Assembly (NCBI GenBank): GCA_002482505.1
Contig: DLGD01000023.1
Coordinates: 3,033 to 37,594, forward strand
Length of the DNA: 34,562 nt
Direction of reading: 5' to 3'
Source of the DNA: Christensenella sp. UBA7703
GTDB taxonomy: Bacteria > Bacillota > Clostridia > Christensenellales > CAG-138
Under the pieces are notes generated by a model, which saw only the letters and a program-made list of their open reading frames with translations, searched no databases and was not told the DNA's origin. Position 1 is the stretch's first letter; the number at the start of each line of letters is the position of its first letter. This document shows, piece after piece, positions 6,543 through 14,971 of the stretch. The translations under genes and the position numbers were made by a program.

Positions 6543-8969
6543 TTATGATTCTCTCTTTCGTTGATAGCGTCTCTCCCTGCGGGCACGCAGCGTTTGCAGC
6601 AGCCCCCTCCAGAATTGCCCGTTCACCATTACGAGAATACCATCCAGCATCGATTTGTCAATCATGCCGCCGGACATGCGGGCAAGCGCGCGATAAGGCA
6701 GATGCATGGCGAACATCACGTTATTTCCCGCAATCGGTTTGCCAAGCAAAAAGCACACGCGGCGCACAAGCCGGACAAGATTATACAGCACCCGCGCGAA
6801 ACCTTTTTTGTACCGCCCCTGCCCGACCGTGTCCAGTTGGTTCAGAGGGTTGGATTTTTCCAAATGGCTCTGCGGAAGCGTGCGGCCAAGCAACGCCGAA
6901 AACTCTGCATCCGGCACATTTGCGACATCTGCCTGAAAGTAGTGCGCCAGTTCCATCGGATCATACGGTACCGCGGCGGGCTCACCTTGCCGCTCCACAA
7001 ACAAGCAGAGACGGATATCTCTGGACGATGCGCCGACGCGGAGCTCATATTCCCCCGGCTCCTCCACCCAGCAGTTGACCGCAGTATTGTAGTAGCAGAA
7101 TGCATGTTCATCCAGCCGTATGGATACGCGCCTCTCTTCGCCCGCCTCCAGGCTGACGCGCGCAAAACCTTTGAGCTCCTGTTCTGCGCGAAATACATTG
7201 CTGCCTCGCTTTGAGATGTAGAGCTGCGCGATCTCCGCGCCCGCTCGCGTTCCCGTGTTCCGGATTGTAAATTGTACTTTTCCGTTTTCAAACGCGAGGT
7301 CTTCATATGCAAACGTCGTGTAGGTCAGTCCGAATCCGAACGGCCACGCAACGCTTTTTTGCGCAGAATCATAATACCGATAACCGACGAAGATACTCTC
7401 GCGGTGCTCTGCGGTTCTCTCTTTTCCCGGATAATCGCTTGCGCCGGGTACATCCGCATATGCGTTTGGGTATGTCTCCGCAAGTTTGCCGCTAGGAGCC
7501 GCCTTCCCGCTCACGAGGTCCGCAATCGCGCCGCCGCCTGCCTGCCCTCCAAGATATCCGAGCAGTACCGCGTCCGCGTCCGCCGCCCACTGCGGTTCCA
7601 CCGGCGCACCGCCGGAGAAAATTGCGACGATCCTATCGCAAACCGGGCGCAAGGCATTGAGCAGTTCGATCTGATTTTGTGGCAGGCGCATATGCGCGCG
7701 GTCAATTCCCTCCGCTTCGCTGCCTTCATCAAGCCCTATGAAAACGAGCGCAACGTCTGCGCGCGCTGCGAGCGCGACAGCGCGACGCTGCTTCGCGGTG
7801 CTCTTGCCCCCGCTGCGGCAAAACCCCGATTCATAGCCGACGATGTCGAGTTCTGTTTGCATCAGCGCGTCCAGCGCGCCATCGAGCTGGGTCGGGACGA
7901 TCAGCGAACTGCCGGCACCCTGATAACGCGGCGTCTTGGCAAAATCTCCGATCACGGCCACGCGCGTATGCGCCGCAAGGGGAAGCAGCCCGTTTTCGTT
8001 TTTCACAAGTACGGCAGATCTGCGCGCGGCTTCCCGCGCAGCTTCGTGATGTTCCTGTTTCAGTTTGGGTTTGGGCGCTTGCGCTTCGCGCTTTGTCTGA
8101 AAGATTAGACGAAGCAGGCTGTCTATGCGCTCATCCAGCAGTGCCTCAGAGAGCTTGCCCGCGCGAACGGCTTCCAATACTTCCCGGTCGGTCTCGCCAC
8201 CGCTGAACGGCATCTCCAGTTGATTTCCGGCCGCCAAGCCTGCGGTGCGATCATTTTCTCCGCCCCAGTCGGTCACGACCACGCCGTCAAAGTTCCATTC
8301 ACCATACAGGGTATCCTGCAACAGATGCTCGTTTTCGTTGGCATAGACACCGTTGACGCGGTTATAGGAGCTCATCAACGTCATCGGTTTGCCTTCCAGC
8401 ACCGCATAACGGAATCCTTCGAGATAAATTTCCCGAAGCGCCCGTTCATCCACGACTTCGTCAATTACCATGCGCCGTGTTTCCTGGCTGTTCACGGCAA
8501 AGTGCTTCGGGCAGGCGGAGATACCCCGCGACTGAATCCCGCGGATCATCGCCGCCGCAAGTTTGCCGGAAAGAAAAGGATCCTCTGAAAAATACTCAAA
8601 GTTTCTGCCGCAAAGCGGGTTTCTTTTGACGTTCAACCCAGGCCCCAGCAGCACGCTGACGCCCTCCGCCGCCGCTTCCTCGCCGAGGCAGGCGCCAACG
8701 TACTCCAGCAGATCCGCATCCCAACTGTTTGCCAGCGCGGAAGCGGTTGGAAAGCACGTCGCAGGTATACTCTTGTTCAAGCCAAGGTGATCTGCTTTGC
8801 CGCCCTGTTTGCGCAGGCCGTGCGGACCGTCTGTGAGCATGATGGATGGAATACCAAGCCGGTTAACCGGCTTGGTATTCCAGAAGTTCTGGCCGGAGAG
8901 CAAGGATGTTTTCTCCTCCAGCGTCATCTGCTTGATCAGATCGTGATATTCCAGTTGCTTATTCTCCAT
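6543..8969 (-). CDS. Glycoside hydrolase family 3 beta-glucosidase-type enzyme (classical domain order)
   Basis: The product is 808 residues. The (beta/alpha)8 domain comes first: LTDGPHGLRKQ at 45-55, GRNFEYFSEDP at 121-131, KHFAVNSQETRR at 155-166, and the nucleophile region VVVTDWGG with Asp234. The alpha/beta sandwich follows, then a fibronectin III-like domain and a C-terminal helical tail (MHLPYRALARMSGG) common in clostridial members. There is no signal peptide, so it is cytoplasmic and would act on imported oligosaccharides. The start at 8969 has only a weak site (AGGACGG), and the gene begins 23 bases after the upstream GH3 stop, suggesting translational coupling. Exact sugar specificity (glucose, xylose, other) cannot be told. 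Codons 30-41 contain a perfect 36-bp palindrome. Confidence 0.93.
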   Translation of the reverse strand: MENKQLEYHDLIKQMTLEEKTSLLSGQNFWNTKPVNRLGIPSIMLTDGPHGLRKQGGKADHLGLNKSIPATCFPTASALANSWDADLLEYVGACLGEEAAAEGVSVLLGPGLNVKRNPLCGRNFEYFSEDPFLSGKLAAAMIRGIQSRGISACPKHFAVNSQETRRMVIDEVVDERALREIYLEGFRYAVLEGKPMTLMSSYNRVNGVYANENEHLLQDTLYGEWNFDGVVVTDWGGENDRTAGLAAGNQLEMPFSGGETDREVLEAVRAGKLSEALLDERIDSLLRLIFQTKREAQAPKPKLKQEHHEAAREAARRSAVLVKNENGLLPLAAHTRVAVIGDFAKTPRYQGAGSSLIVPTQLDGALDALMQTELDIVGYESGFCRSGGKSTAKQRRAVALAARADVALVFIGLDEGSEAEGIDRAHMRLPQNQIELLNALRPVCDRIVAIFSGGAPVEPQWAADADAVLLGYLGGQAGGGAIADLVSGKAAPSGKLAETYPNAYADVPGASDYPGKERTAEHRESIFVGYRYYDSAQKSVAWPFGFGLTYTTFAYEDLAFENGKVQFTIRNTGTRAGAEIAQLYISKRGSNVFRAEQELKGFARVSLEAGEERRVSIRLDEHAFCYYNTAVNCWVEEPGEYELRVGASSRDIRLCLFVERQGEPAAVPYDPMELAHYFQADVANVPDAEFSALLGRTLPQSHLEKSNPLNQLDTVGQGRYKKGFARVLYNLVRLVRRVCFLLGKPIAGNNVMFAMHLPYRALARMSGGMIDKSMLDGILVMVNGQFWRGLLQTLRARRERRYQRKRES
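8847..8882. repeat. Perfect 36-bp palindrome inside the GH3 coding sequence
   Basis: The half-site TGGAATACCAAGCCGGTT (8847-8864) is followed immediately by its exact reverse complement (8865-8882), with no mismatch and no spacer; symmetry breaks at 8846/8883. It encodes WNTKPVNRLGIP (residues 30-41), and because of the symmetry the plus strand encodes the same 12 residues. The stretch is a conserved part of GH3 N-termini, so the protein appears intact. Confidence 0.95.
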
Positions 8970-8992
8970 ATGGAATTCGCTGTCCGTCCTGT

Positions 8993-11734
8993 TCAGGATA
9001 GATCTGTTCCGTTGACCAGCGCGAAACAGAAGTTATGTAAGCAAACCTGTAGCCCCTTCGTCACACCGGCGGGATCCTCGGCATAGAGGTCGTTCAGGTA
9101 GCGGCGGTTGTTCGTCGGCATAACGGCAAGCATCAGATCGTTGCCATAGTGTAGGGCGAGATTCGCATCCATAAACTTACCCAGCACCGCATCCGTGGTC
9201 ACGAAGCCTTGGAAGCCCCATTCGCCGCGCAGCACGTTTCCCAGAAGTTCCGGATTGCCGCCGCACCACTTGTAGCCAATATGTACAAAGCTGGACATCG
9301 CGCCGGACGCTTTGCCTTCCTTGACGGAGATCTCAAACGGGCGCAGATAGAGTTCGCGGATCGCCTGTTCATTCGCCCAGACATAGATGCCGGAGCGTGC
9401 GTTGGTTTCCTGGTCGTTGAGCACGAAGTGCTTGATGGTCACAAGCACATGCTTGCTCTGCGCGCCGCGCACCATGCCTGCCGAAATTTTGCCGGAAAGC
9501 AGTGGGTCCTCCGAGAAATACTCAAAGTTTCTGCCACCTTGCGGTGTGCGGTGCAGGTTCATGGCGGGCGCATACCAAACGCTCACGCCGTACGCGTTGG
9601 CCTCTGTGCCGACCGCCTCGCCGAAACGATAGGTCAGCTCATCATTCCAGGTCGAAGCGATGACAACCTCCGTGGGATACGACATGGCGCTCACCTTGCT
9701 AAAGAGCGAGTTGAGGCCGGCGGGGCCATCCAGCAGAATCGTCTGCGGGAGGCCGAGCCGTTCCACAGGCACCGTACGGTACGCTGCGTTGACGAAGACT
9801 TCCTTGAGTTCATCAACCGTAAACTGTTCCAGATACGCCTGCCATTTCGGGTCGTCATAGTTGAGCCCCTTCAGGTCGGCAAGCAGAATTCCGTTCTCCG
9901 CGCCCGTCACCGGAACTGCGGAGCTGTCCACAGCGGGTTTTTGCGCTGCCGCGCCGTCCAGAACCGCCTGGGACGCGGTGTGACTGAGGCTGTCGTTGTT
10001 GGGGTAGGTACCAGCCCAGTCGTTGCGGCTGAGGTAGGTCAGCCCGCCGTCGCCATAGCCAAACAGGTTTTCAATCTGCGTTCCGGTCGTGTCGTCGGTT
10101 TTATATACGATGGTTTCCGGCACGGTCAACGTCTTTTCGTCCACGATATCGTGTACGCTTCTGCCGACCTTGATGGCGTAATCCCCCGCATCCAAGACAT
10201 AGGCCTGCTCCTTGTTCATGTCGTAGGAGGACAGGTCCCTAAGCGGGAATGTGACCGTCACGGTCTGGCTCTCGCCCGGGGCAAGCAGATTGGTCTTTGC
10301 ATATCCGGCGAGCTCGATGGCGGATTTTTCGATGCCGCCCGCTTGATACGGCGCGGAGAAATAGACTTCTACGACATCCTTGCCTGCCAAGTCCCCCGTA
10401 TTCGTCACGTCAACGCTTATGTTGACCGAAGTATCATCATAGGTGAAATCGGAGACCTTCCAATCAAACGCCGTATAGCTCAGCCCGTATCCAAACGGGA
10501 ACTGCACAGCGGCCTTGTAGCCTTCCTCGTCTCCCTGATAGCGGGTTTCATAATAGCGATAACCAACATAGATGCCTTCATTGTAATCGATGAACGACAT
10601 GCCTTTGATGTTGTCATATTTGTAATCGCCGAAGTTGACGCTTGCCGGGCTGCTGCCCGCATCGTAGGCATAAGTGTCCGTCAGGCGGCCGGAGGGATTG
10701 ACCACGCCCGCAAGGATGTTGCCGAGCGAGTTGCAACCCTTGGGACCGGGTGTCCCGATCCAGAGCGCGGCTTTGATAGACGGATACTGCTCCAGGAAGC
10801 CGAGTTCCATCGCGTTGCCAGCGTTGACGACGACGATAACGTTCTCAAAATTCGCGCAGATTTTATCAAACAGATCGGTGCGGTTTTTTGTGAGCGCAAG
10901 CGCATTCAGTGTAAAGTCGGTCGCCTCAACGCCGTCGCTGCCGATGACCACCAGCGCCGTATTGGAATATTCCTTCGCCTGCGCGACGACATCATCCGTG
11001 AGATAATCGATCGCGGGTTCATCCGTCGTCTTCTTGCCCATCATCGTTACGATGACGCTGATGAGTCCGTTGGAGCTGCCCTTTTGCGAGAGGTCGTCCT
11101 GCGCGCGATAGAAGGCATCCAGCGTTTCATTGAAAGAAATGCCGGCGTTCTTCAACCCTGCGAACAAGTCGACTGCGCTGGAGGCGTCCGCTCCGCCGGA
11201 GCCGCTGCCGCCGTAACGAATGTTGTATGCTGCATAGCCAAACACATTGACCTTCCCGTCGATAAGCGGTAAAAAGTCATCCGCATTTTTCAGGAGCACA
11301 ATGCCTTCATCCGATAGCTCCTCTGAAATGATCGCTCCGTTTGCGCGCGCTGCATCGCCCTCCGGCGTTTGAGAAACGATCTTCAAGCCCATGAGGCTCA
11401 TATAGTCGCCGGCATACGGCGCGGCGCTATAGACCCCCAGCGCAAGCAGGCAAAGCACGATCGCCCAAGTGATGATGCGGCGCGGCCGTTTCCAGATGCG
11501 CTTAAAGAGCTTGTCGTGCTGCTTGGCTGCGCGCTTGTCGCCCTTGGCCATCGCGTGGATGGCTAGTTTGCGCGCTTGCTTCGCTTCCTTCTTTGCGTGC
11601 CGGTCGGCGGCTTTTGCCGCAGCACGCTCGGCAACCGGCAGAGCGCGGATTTCCCTTCTTCTTTCTTTTCTGTGCGCGCGCTCGGCCTTTACCTCGGCGG
11701 AAACGTTCTTCCTGAGTTCCTTTGCGGTTACCAT
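8993..11734 (-). CDS. Membrane-anchored, circularly permuted GH3 glycoside hydrolase
   Basis: The product is 913 residues in reversed domain order. Residues 1-86 are highly charged (Lys/Arg/Ala-rich, predicted helical), 87-106 a transmembrane segment, and then the alpha/beta sandwich domain (about 120-420; RYGGSGSGGAD, FPFGYGLSYT). A fibronectin III-like domain follows (about 425-540), and finally the (beta/alpha)8 catalytic domain (about 635-900; LLDGPAGLN, GRNFEYFSEDP 734-744, KHFVLND, nucleophile region GFVTTDA with Asp848). This swapped order is known from rumen clostridial glucosidases such as Butyrivibrio BglA. A positive N-terminus before a single membrane segment predicts type II topology with the enzyme outside. 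An AGGAAGG site precedes ATG 11734. It is co-transcribed with PAP2 and the second GH3. Confidence 0.9.
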   Translation of the reverse strand: MVTAKELRKNVSAEVKAERAHRKERRREIRALPVAERAAAKAADRHAKKEAKQARKLAIHAMAKGDKRAAKQHDKLFKRIWKRPRRIITWAIVLCLLALGVYSAAPYAGDYMSLMGLKIVSQTPEGDAARANGAIISEELSDEGIVLLKNADDFLPLIDGKVNVFGYAAYNIRYGGSGSGGADASSAVDLFAGLKNAGISFNETLDAFYRAQDDLSQKGSSNGLISVIVTMMGKKTTDEPAIDYLTDDVVAQAKEYSNTALVVIGSDGVEATDFTLNALALTKNRTDLFDKICANFENVIVVVNAGNAMELGFLEQYPSIKAALWIGTPGPKGCNSLGNILAGVVNPSGRLTDTYAYDAGSSPASVNFGDYKYDNIKGMSFIDYNEGIYVGYRYYETRYQGDEEGYKAAVQFPFGYGLSYTAFDWKVSDFTYDDTSVNISVDVTNTGDLAGKDVVEVYFSAPYQAGGIEKSAIELAGYAKTNLLAPGESQTVTVTFPLRDLSSYDMNKEQAYVLDAGDYAIKVGRSVHDIVDEKTLTVPETIVYKTDDTTGTQIENLFGYGDGGLTYLSRNDWAGTYPNNDSLSHTASQAVLDGAAAQKPAVDSSAVPVTGAENGILLADLKGLNYDDPKWQAYLEQFTVDELKEVFVNAAYRTVPVERLGLPQTILLDGPAGLNSLFSKVSAMSYPTEVVIASTWNDELTYRFGEAVGTEANAYGVSVWYAPAMNLHRTPQGGRNFEYFSEDPLLSGKISAGMVRGAQSKHVLVTIKHFVLNDQETNARSGIYVWANEQAIRELYLRPFEISVKEGKASGAMSSFVHIGYKWCGGNPELLGNVLRGEWGFQGFVTTDAVLGKFMDANLALHYGNDLMLAVMPTNNRRYLNDLYAEDPAGVTKGLQVCLHNFCFALVNGTDLS

Positions 11735-11797
11735 AATTCCTTCCTCTTTCTTACTGAAAATCGGTTTTGTTGCAGTTATTATTGTTCTGGTTATTTG

Positions 11798-12661
11798 TTA
11801 TCGAAGCGGCATTTCGCCGATCAGTCCTTTTTTGCCACGAATCTTCAAGACAACGGCGCGTGTGCCCTCAAACAACGCATAGGAAAGCAAAATTGCAAAC
11901 AGCACATCCGTCGAAAAATGCGCGCCCGCCACGACGCGGGAAAACCCGACTACCACAGCCCAGGCATAAGCGATCGTTCGAAGAAGCGCTTCTTTCCCCT
12001 TTAGCTTGTCAAATAGTGCAGGAAGCAACGTAATTAGGATCACGCCTGCCGCGTTCATTGTATGCCCAGACGGAAACGACGCAAAGCGGTTGTCAAAGCC
12101 GCCACGGAAGTGGATCTCATACCATGGAGTGAACTCGCTTACGGGGTCGAGCATCTCGCGCATACGAAGCCTGCCCCAGATGCCCTTGATGGAGTTCATC
12201 ACGATCACGATCAAGAGCAGATAAACGATGGCAATCACAGCAAACGTAACCGCCTCCCGCGCGCGTTCTTTCGGCACGGCGCGGCTTAGCCAGAGCGCAA
12301 GCCCAAGTCCAAGGAGCGCAGCCGCCAACGACACGTAAACCGGCAGCTCGTGCGCGATGTTTTCGTTGACATAGTTGATCGTTGCAAAACCAAACATGAA
12401 TGCAAACGCCGCCGCAAGAAGCCCATATGCCCCCGCAAGCACAGCGCCAGTCGTCTTGGTTTTTTTGCTGCGGAAACGCAGCAGCGTCAGCGCACCAAAC
12501 AACGCGAGAAACTGAATCGGCGCCTCGCCAAGCACCTCGAATATGGTGCTGAACAGGTTTTTGCCATACACTGCCTGCGATATGCGCAGATCAAAAAAAG
12601 TCGCAAGCAAAAGCAGCGCAGCCACACTTGGAAATACGATCCATCGTTCCGTTTTGGTCAT
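11798..12661 (-). CDS. PAP2-superfamily membrane phosphatase
   Basis: The product is 287 residues with about six hydrophobic segments. It carries the three PAP2 motifs: KGIWGRLRMR at 159-168 (KX6R, with Met where Pro is usual), FPSGHT at 196-201, and SRVVAGAHFSTD at 241-252 (SRX5HX3D). Such enzymes dephosphorylate phosphatidic acid or undecaprenyl diphosphate at the membrane. ATG 12661 is preceded by AGGAGG at good spacing; an in-frame ATG 27 bases upstream lacks one. It is the first gene of the unit leading into the GH3 genes 63 bases downstream. With GtrA at the end of the unit, a role in recycling polyprenyl carriers is plausible but unproven. Confidence 0.88.
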   Translation of the reverse strand: MTKTERWIVFPSVAALLLLATFFDLRISQAVYGKNLFSTIFEVLGEAPIQFLALFGALTLLRFRSKKTKTTGAVLAGAYGLLAAAFAFMFGFATINYVNENIAHELPVYVSLAAALLGLGLALWLSRAVPKERAREAVTFAVIAIVYLLLIVIVMNSIKGIWGRLRMREMLDPVSEFTPWYEIHFRGGFDNRFASFPSGHTMNAAGVILITLLPALFDKLKGKEALLRTIAYAWAVVVGFSRVVAGAHFSTDVLFAILLSYALFEGTRAVVLKIRGKKGLIGEMPLR

Positions 12662-12925
12662 ACGATTCCTCCTGTCAATCGGGTGCAATATTTCGTTTTA
12701 CGTTCTGAAAAACCGAGTAGTTATGGGAAAAAGGCACGAAGTGTTGTATATCGATATCATAACAAGCTTAAAATTGGATTCCTACAAATATTCTTCTAAA
12801 AATAGCATGATTCTTCACAAAATCATGCTATCGATATGAAAAAAATATGCTGTTTTATGGCCTGGATCAGTAAATGCTGTTTGAATCCGGTTTGCAAATC
12901 CGACTCAATCCCGCCGGATCAAGCA
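12662..12925. other. Intergenic region between PAP2 operon and araC-type gene
   Basis: About 260 bases separating the PAP2 start from the AraC-type stop. It holds the AraC terminator (12797-12831) and two ATCGATAT occurrences (near 12753 and 12830). It must also hold the PAP2 operon promoter on the minus strand; I see no convincing -35/-10 pair. Confidence 0.5.
12797..12831 (-). terminator. Rho-independent terminator of the AraC-type gene
   Basis: ATAGCATGATT (12802-12812) and AATCATGCTAT (12821-12831) form a perfect 11-bp stem with an 8-base loop. On the minus strand it is followed by TTTTTAG. It lies about 95 bases after the AraC-type stop. Confidence 0.75.
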
Positions 12926-13687
12926 TCAGGAATTGACATTCACAAACAGCTTCGGAGTCATTCCGGTGGTCTTTTTGAATTGACGAATGAAATAACTCTG
13001 CGACGAAAACCCGAGCAGATGTGTCACCTCGCCGCACGAGCGCCCGATAACCAGCAGTTCTTTTGCTTCATCGACCCGCACCTTCAGGATATAATCACTG
13101 ATCGAGATCCCCATCTCTTTTTTAAACAGCTTTGCCAGATATTCTTTTGTATATCCGGTACCCTCGGCAAGCTCTTCGAGTTTGATCAAGCCGTGTGAAT
13201 GCACCATGATATAGTCTACGCAGGCGCGCACGACGGCGGAGCAGTTTTGCAGTGATTTTGTCTCCTGCACCATCTGTGCATAATCATAACCCGTCTGCAC
13301 TTCCAGCCGTAAAACCTCCGGAATTCCGGTCGCTTCATCGATTGCGACGATTGCTTCATCACTCTTTGCATATGCGCAGGACTCGATTGCACCGCCGTCG
13401 ATTGCCGCCCTGCACGCAAGCGCAACCGCCGAAACAGCCGCGTATTTCAGTTGCATCAATCGGTTGCGGGACGTCCTGCCAACGGCGACTTTGAGCGCCG
13501 GCGTTTCGAGTATCATACGCTGATAAAACGTCAGCATCTCCTTCGGTTTTCCATCCGTGATGAAACGGTAGAGCGTCTTCTCCATCTCATACGGCACGCG
13601 CTGAAACAAGAGCTCACGCTGTTCAAAGAGCGTGTCGGCACCGGAAAAATTCAAAAATTCCAATAGTTTGGTCCAGTTTGCTTCCAT
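12926..13687 (-). CDS. AraC-family transcriptional regulator
   Basis: The product is about 253 residues. The C-terminal 100 residues form the AraC double helix-turn-helix: KLEELAEGTGYTKEYLAKLFKKEMG, then SISDYILKVRVDEAKELL, then the second helix pair ending SQSYFIRQFKKTTGMTPK. The N-terminal 150 residues match no sensor I recognise; they resemble the uncharacterised helical N-termini of clostridial AraC proteins. The start is uncertain: ATG 13687 has GAAGG at 8-base spacing, while TTG codons at 13702 and 13705 with GGAAGG would add 5 or 6 residues. It could control the adjacent PAP2-GH3 unit downstream or the divergent DUF2680 operon; carbohydrate regulators of this type often sit next to glycosidase genes. 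Confidence 0.88.
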   Translation of the reverse strand: MEANWTKLLEFLNFSGADTLFEQRELLFQRVPYEMEKTLYRFITDGKPKEMLTFYQRMILETPALKVAVGRTSRNRLMQLKYAAVSAVALACRAAIDGGAIESCAYAKSDEAIVAIDEATGIPEVLRLEVQTGYDYAQMVQETKSLQNCSAVVRACVDYIMVHSHGLIKLEELAEGTGYTKEYLAKLFKKEMGISISDYILKVRVDEAKELLVIGRSCGEVTHLLGFSSQSYFIRQFKKTTGMTPKLFVNVNS

Positions 13688-13753
13688 TTCGTTTGCCTTC
13701 AACAATTGCCTTCCGTCTTGAGATCACGCTCTGCTTTTGCGCCCATACTACGC

Positions 13754-13759
13754 ATTATA
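13754..13759 (-). promoter_or_regulatory. Candidate -10 box of the AraC-type gene
   Basis: A perfect TATAAT on the minus strand lies about 67 bases before the start at 13687. The expected -35 position has no good match, which would fit an activator-dependent promoter. Confidence 0.4.
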
Positions 13760-14072
13760 TAACAAATAGCAGAATTGTGGTATTTTTTTCGTTGGTTGGA
13801 AAATCTGCTGTATGCGGCAAATCTAAATTGCTTTATACATCAAGGCTCCGAAATTGATCCGTTCATTTTATCGAGTCGGAGTTTATAACAACACGTCCTG
13901 CATTTGATGGCCTTGGTACAAAGGATAAAATACCACTGAATGTAAACCTGAATCATATCTTGTTTTGTCCTGCCTGATGTATTTCTCTTTTGCTTATGTC
14001 AATCATATTTGAACCATAATCTTCTATTAATTTATCAGTATAAAATCCATTCACGACAAGGAGGTGAACCTC
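13760..14072. other. Divergent intergenic region, araC-type gene / DUF2680 operon
   Basis: About 310 bases, AT-rich, without a gene. It must carry the plus-strand promoter of the DUF2680 operon. Candidate elements (TTGCTT, CATAAT, TATAAAAT between 13990 and 14047) exist but none has ideal spacing. A loose inverted repeat CTCCGA/TCGGAG occurs near 13846-13881. No riboswitch was recognised. Confidence 0.4.
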
Positions 14073-14465
14073 GTGAGAAAAGCACTACTCATCATCGCAA
14101 TCGTCATTCTCGTGCTCACGCCCGTCGCTGCCTATGCCATCATGGCGTATTCGCCGGCGCGCAGCAGCCAAGCCTTCCGCGGCGAGCGGCAGGAACTGAC
14201 ACAGCAACAGCAGACGGATCTGCAGGAGTCACACCAGAAAATGATCGAGCTTAGAAAAGAAACGATCACGAAAATGGTACAAAACGGACTACTCACCACG
14301 GAAGAAGGACAGAAGGCTCTGGAGCAGCTGGACAACATGGCAGCTGATCGTGCGGCAAACGGATACACATTCGGATTAGGCAGAATGGGTGGCTGCCGCG
14401 GCGGCTTCGGCGCGGGCAATGGTAATTATGGCCGCGGAATGATGCGCGGCTATGACTGGGACTGA
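14073..14465 (+). CDS. Exported DUF2680-like protein with Gly/Met-rich tail
   Basis: The product is 130 residues. The start is GTG 14073, because AAGGAGGTGA (14058-14067), a full anti-Shine-Dalgarno match, lies 5 bases upstream; the earlier GTG at 14064 falls inside that site. Residues 1-25 are a signal or anchor segment. A Gln/Glu/Lys-rich helical part follows (about 35-90), containing the DUF2680-type pattern ending KMVQNGLLTTEEGQKAL. The tail (about 92-130) is rich in Gly, Arg and Met (GRMGGCRGG, GRGMMRG) and has one Cys. The function of DUF2680 proteins is unknown. It heads an operon with two SHOCT proteins and a two-component system, so it may be an accessory or target of that signalling system. 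Confidence 0.75.
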   Translation: MRKALLIIAIVILVLTPVAAYAIMAYSPARSSQAFRGERQELTQQQQTDLQESHQKMIELRKETITKMVQNGLLTTEEGQKALEQLDNMAADRAANGYTFGLGRMGGCRGGFGAGNGNYGRGMMRGYDWD

Positions 14466-14486
14466 CAAGGAAAGGCGGAAATCAAT

Positions 14487-14672
14487 ATGATGTTCGTGTG
14501 GTTTTTGCTCATCGGTATCGTCGTCTATTTGCTGTTTGCAAAATCCGGTAAGCCGTTGAGCGGTTGGGTCAAGTCCGGTGAAACCCCCGAAGACATCCTG
14601 ACAAAGCGCTTTGTCAACGGGGAGATCACCGAAGAAGAATACAAAAAAATGCAGAAAATCATCCGTGAATAA
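14487..14672 (+). CDS. Small membrane protein with SHOCT domain (first copy)
   Basis: The product is 61 residues. One membrane segment occupies residues 2-19. The C-terminal SHOCT motif is EDILTKRFVNGEITEEEYKKM (about 35-55), a short helical hairpin found at the ends of many bacterial membrane proteins and thought to mediate assembly. An AAGGCGG site precedes the start. It lies 21 bases after the DUF2680 stop and 14 bases before the second SHOCT gene. Function unknown. Confidence 0.8.
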   Translation: MMFVWFLLIGIVVYLLFAKSGKPLSGWVKSGETPEDILTKRFVNGEITEEEYKKMQKIIRE

Positions 14673-14686
14673 GGAGGTATGATACA

Positions 14687-14935
14687 ATGATGCTTACAAG
14701 AGGATTCGGTAGCTTCGGCATGTTTTGCAGAGGGCTCGGCGCGGCAAACCCCGGTGTTTGGCTGGCTCTTGCGGCTCTGTTTGTGGCGGCGCTGGTCGTG
14801 GTCATCGTGCTCTCGGTGAAAAAATCGCACAAGAGCGCAAACGACGGCGCGGCAGAGGCGCTGAAGCTTCGCTTCATCAAGGGCGAGCTGACAGAAGAAG
14901 AGTACCGGAAGATGAAGGACGTTATCGGAAAGTAA
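14687..14935 (+). CDS. Small membrane protein with SHOCT domain (second copy)
   Basis: The product is 82 residues. A membrane segment lies at about 22-44, followed by a basic stretch (KKSHK) and a C-terminal SHOCT motif (LKLRFIKGELTEEEYRKMKDVI) similar to that of the preceding gene. The two genes look like a tandem duplication that diverged outside the SHOCT part. The ribosome binding site is AAGGAGG. The response regulator starts 36 bases downstream in the same direction. Confidence 0.8.
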   Translation: MMLTRGFGSFGMFCRGLGAANPGVWLALAALFVAALVVVIVLSVKKSHKSANDGAAEALKLRFIKGELTEEEYRKMKDVIGK

Positions 14936-14971
14936 AACTCTTATTCAACTCCTATATAATGAGGTGGTACG

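Noticed and set aside
9209..11272. Long open frame (687 codons) on the plus strand, antisense to the permuted GH3 gene
   Set aside because: It is a codon-bias mirror of the GH3 gene. It has no recognisable domain, while the minus strand encodes a full GH3 protein over the same bases.
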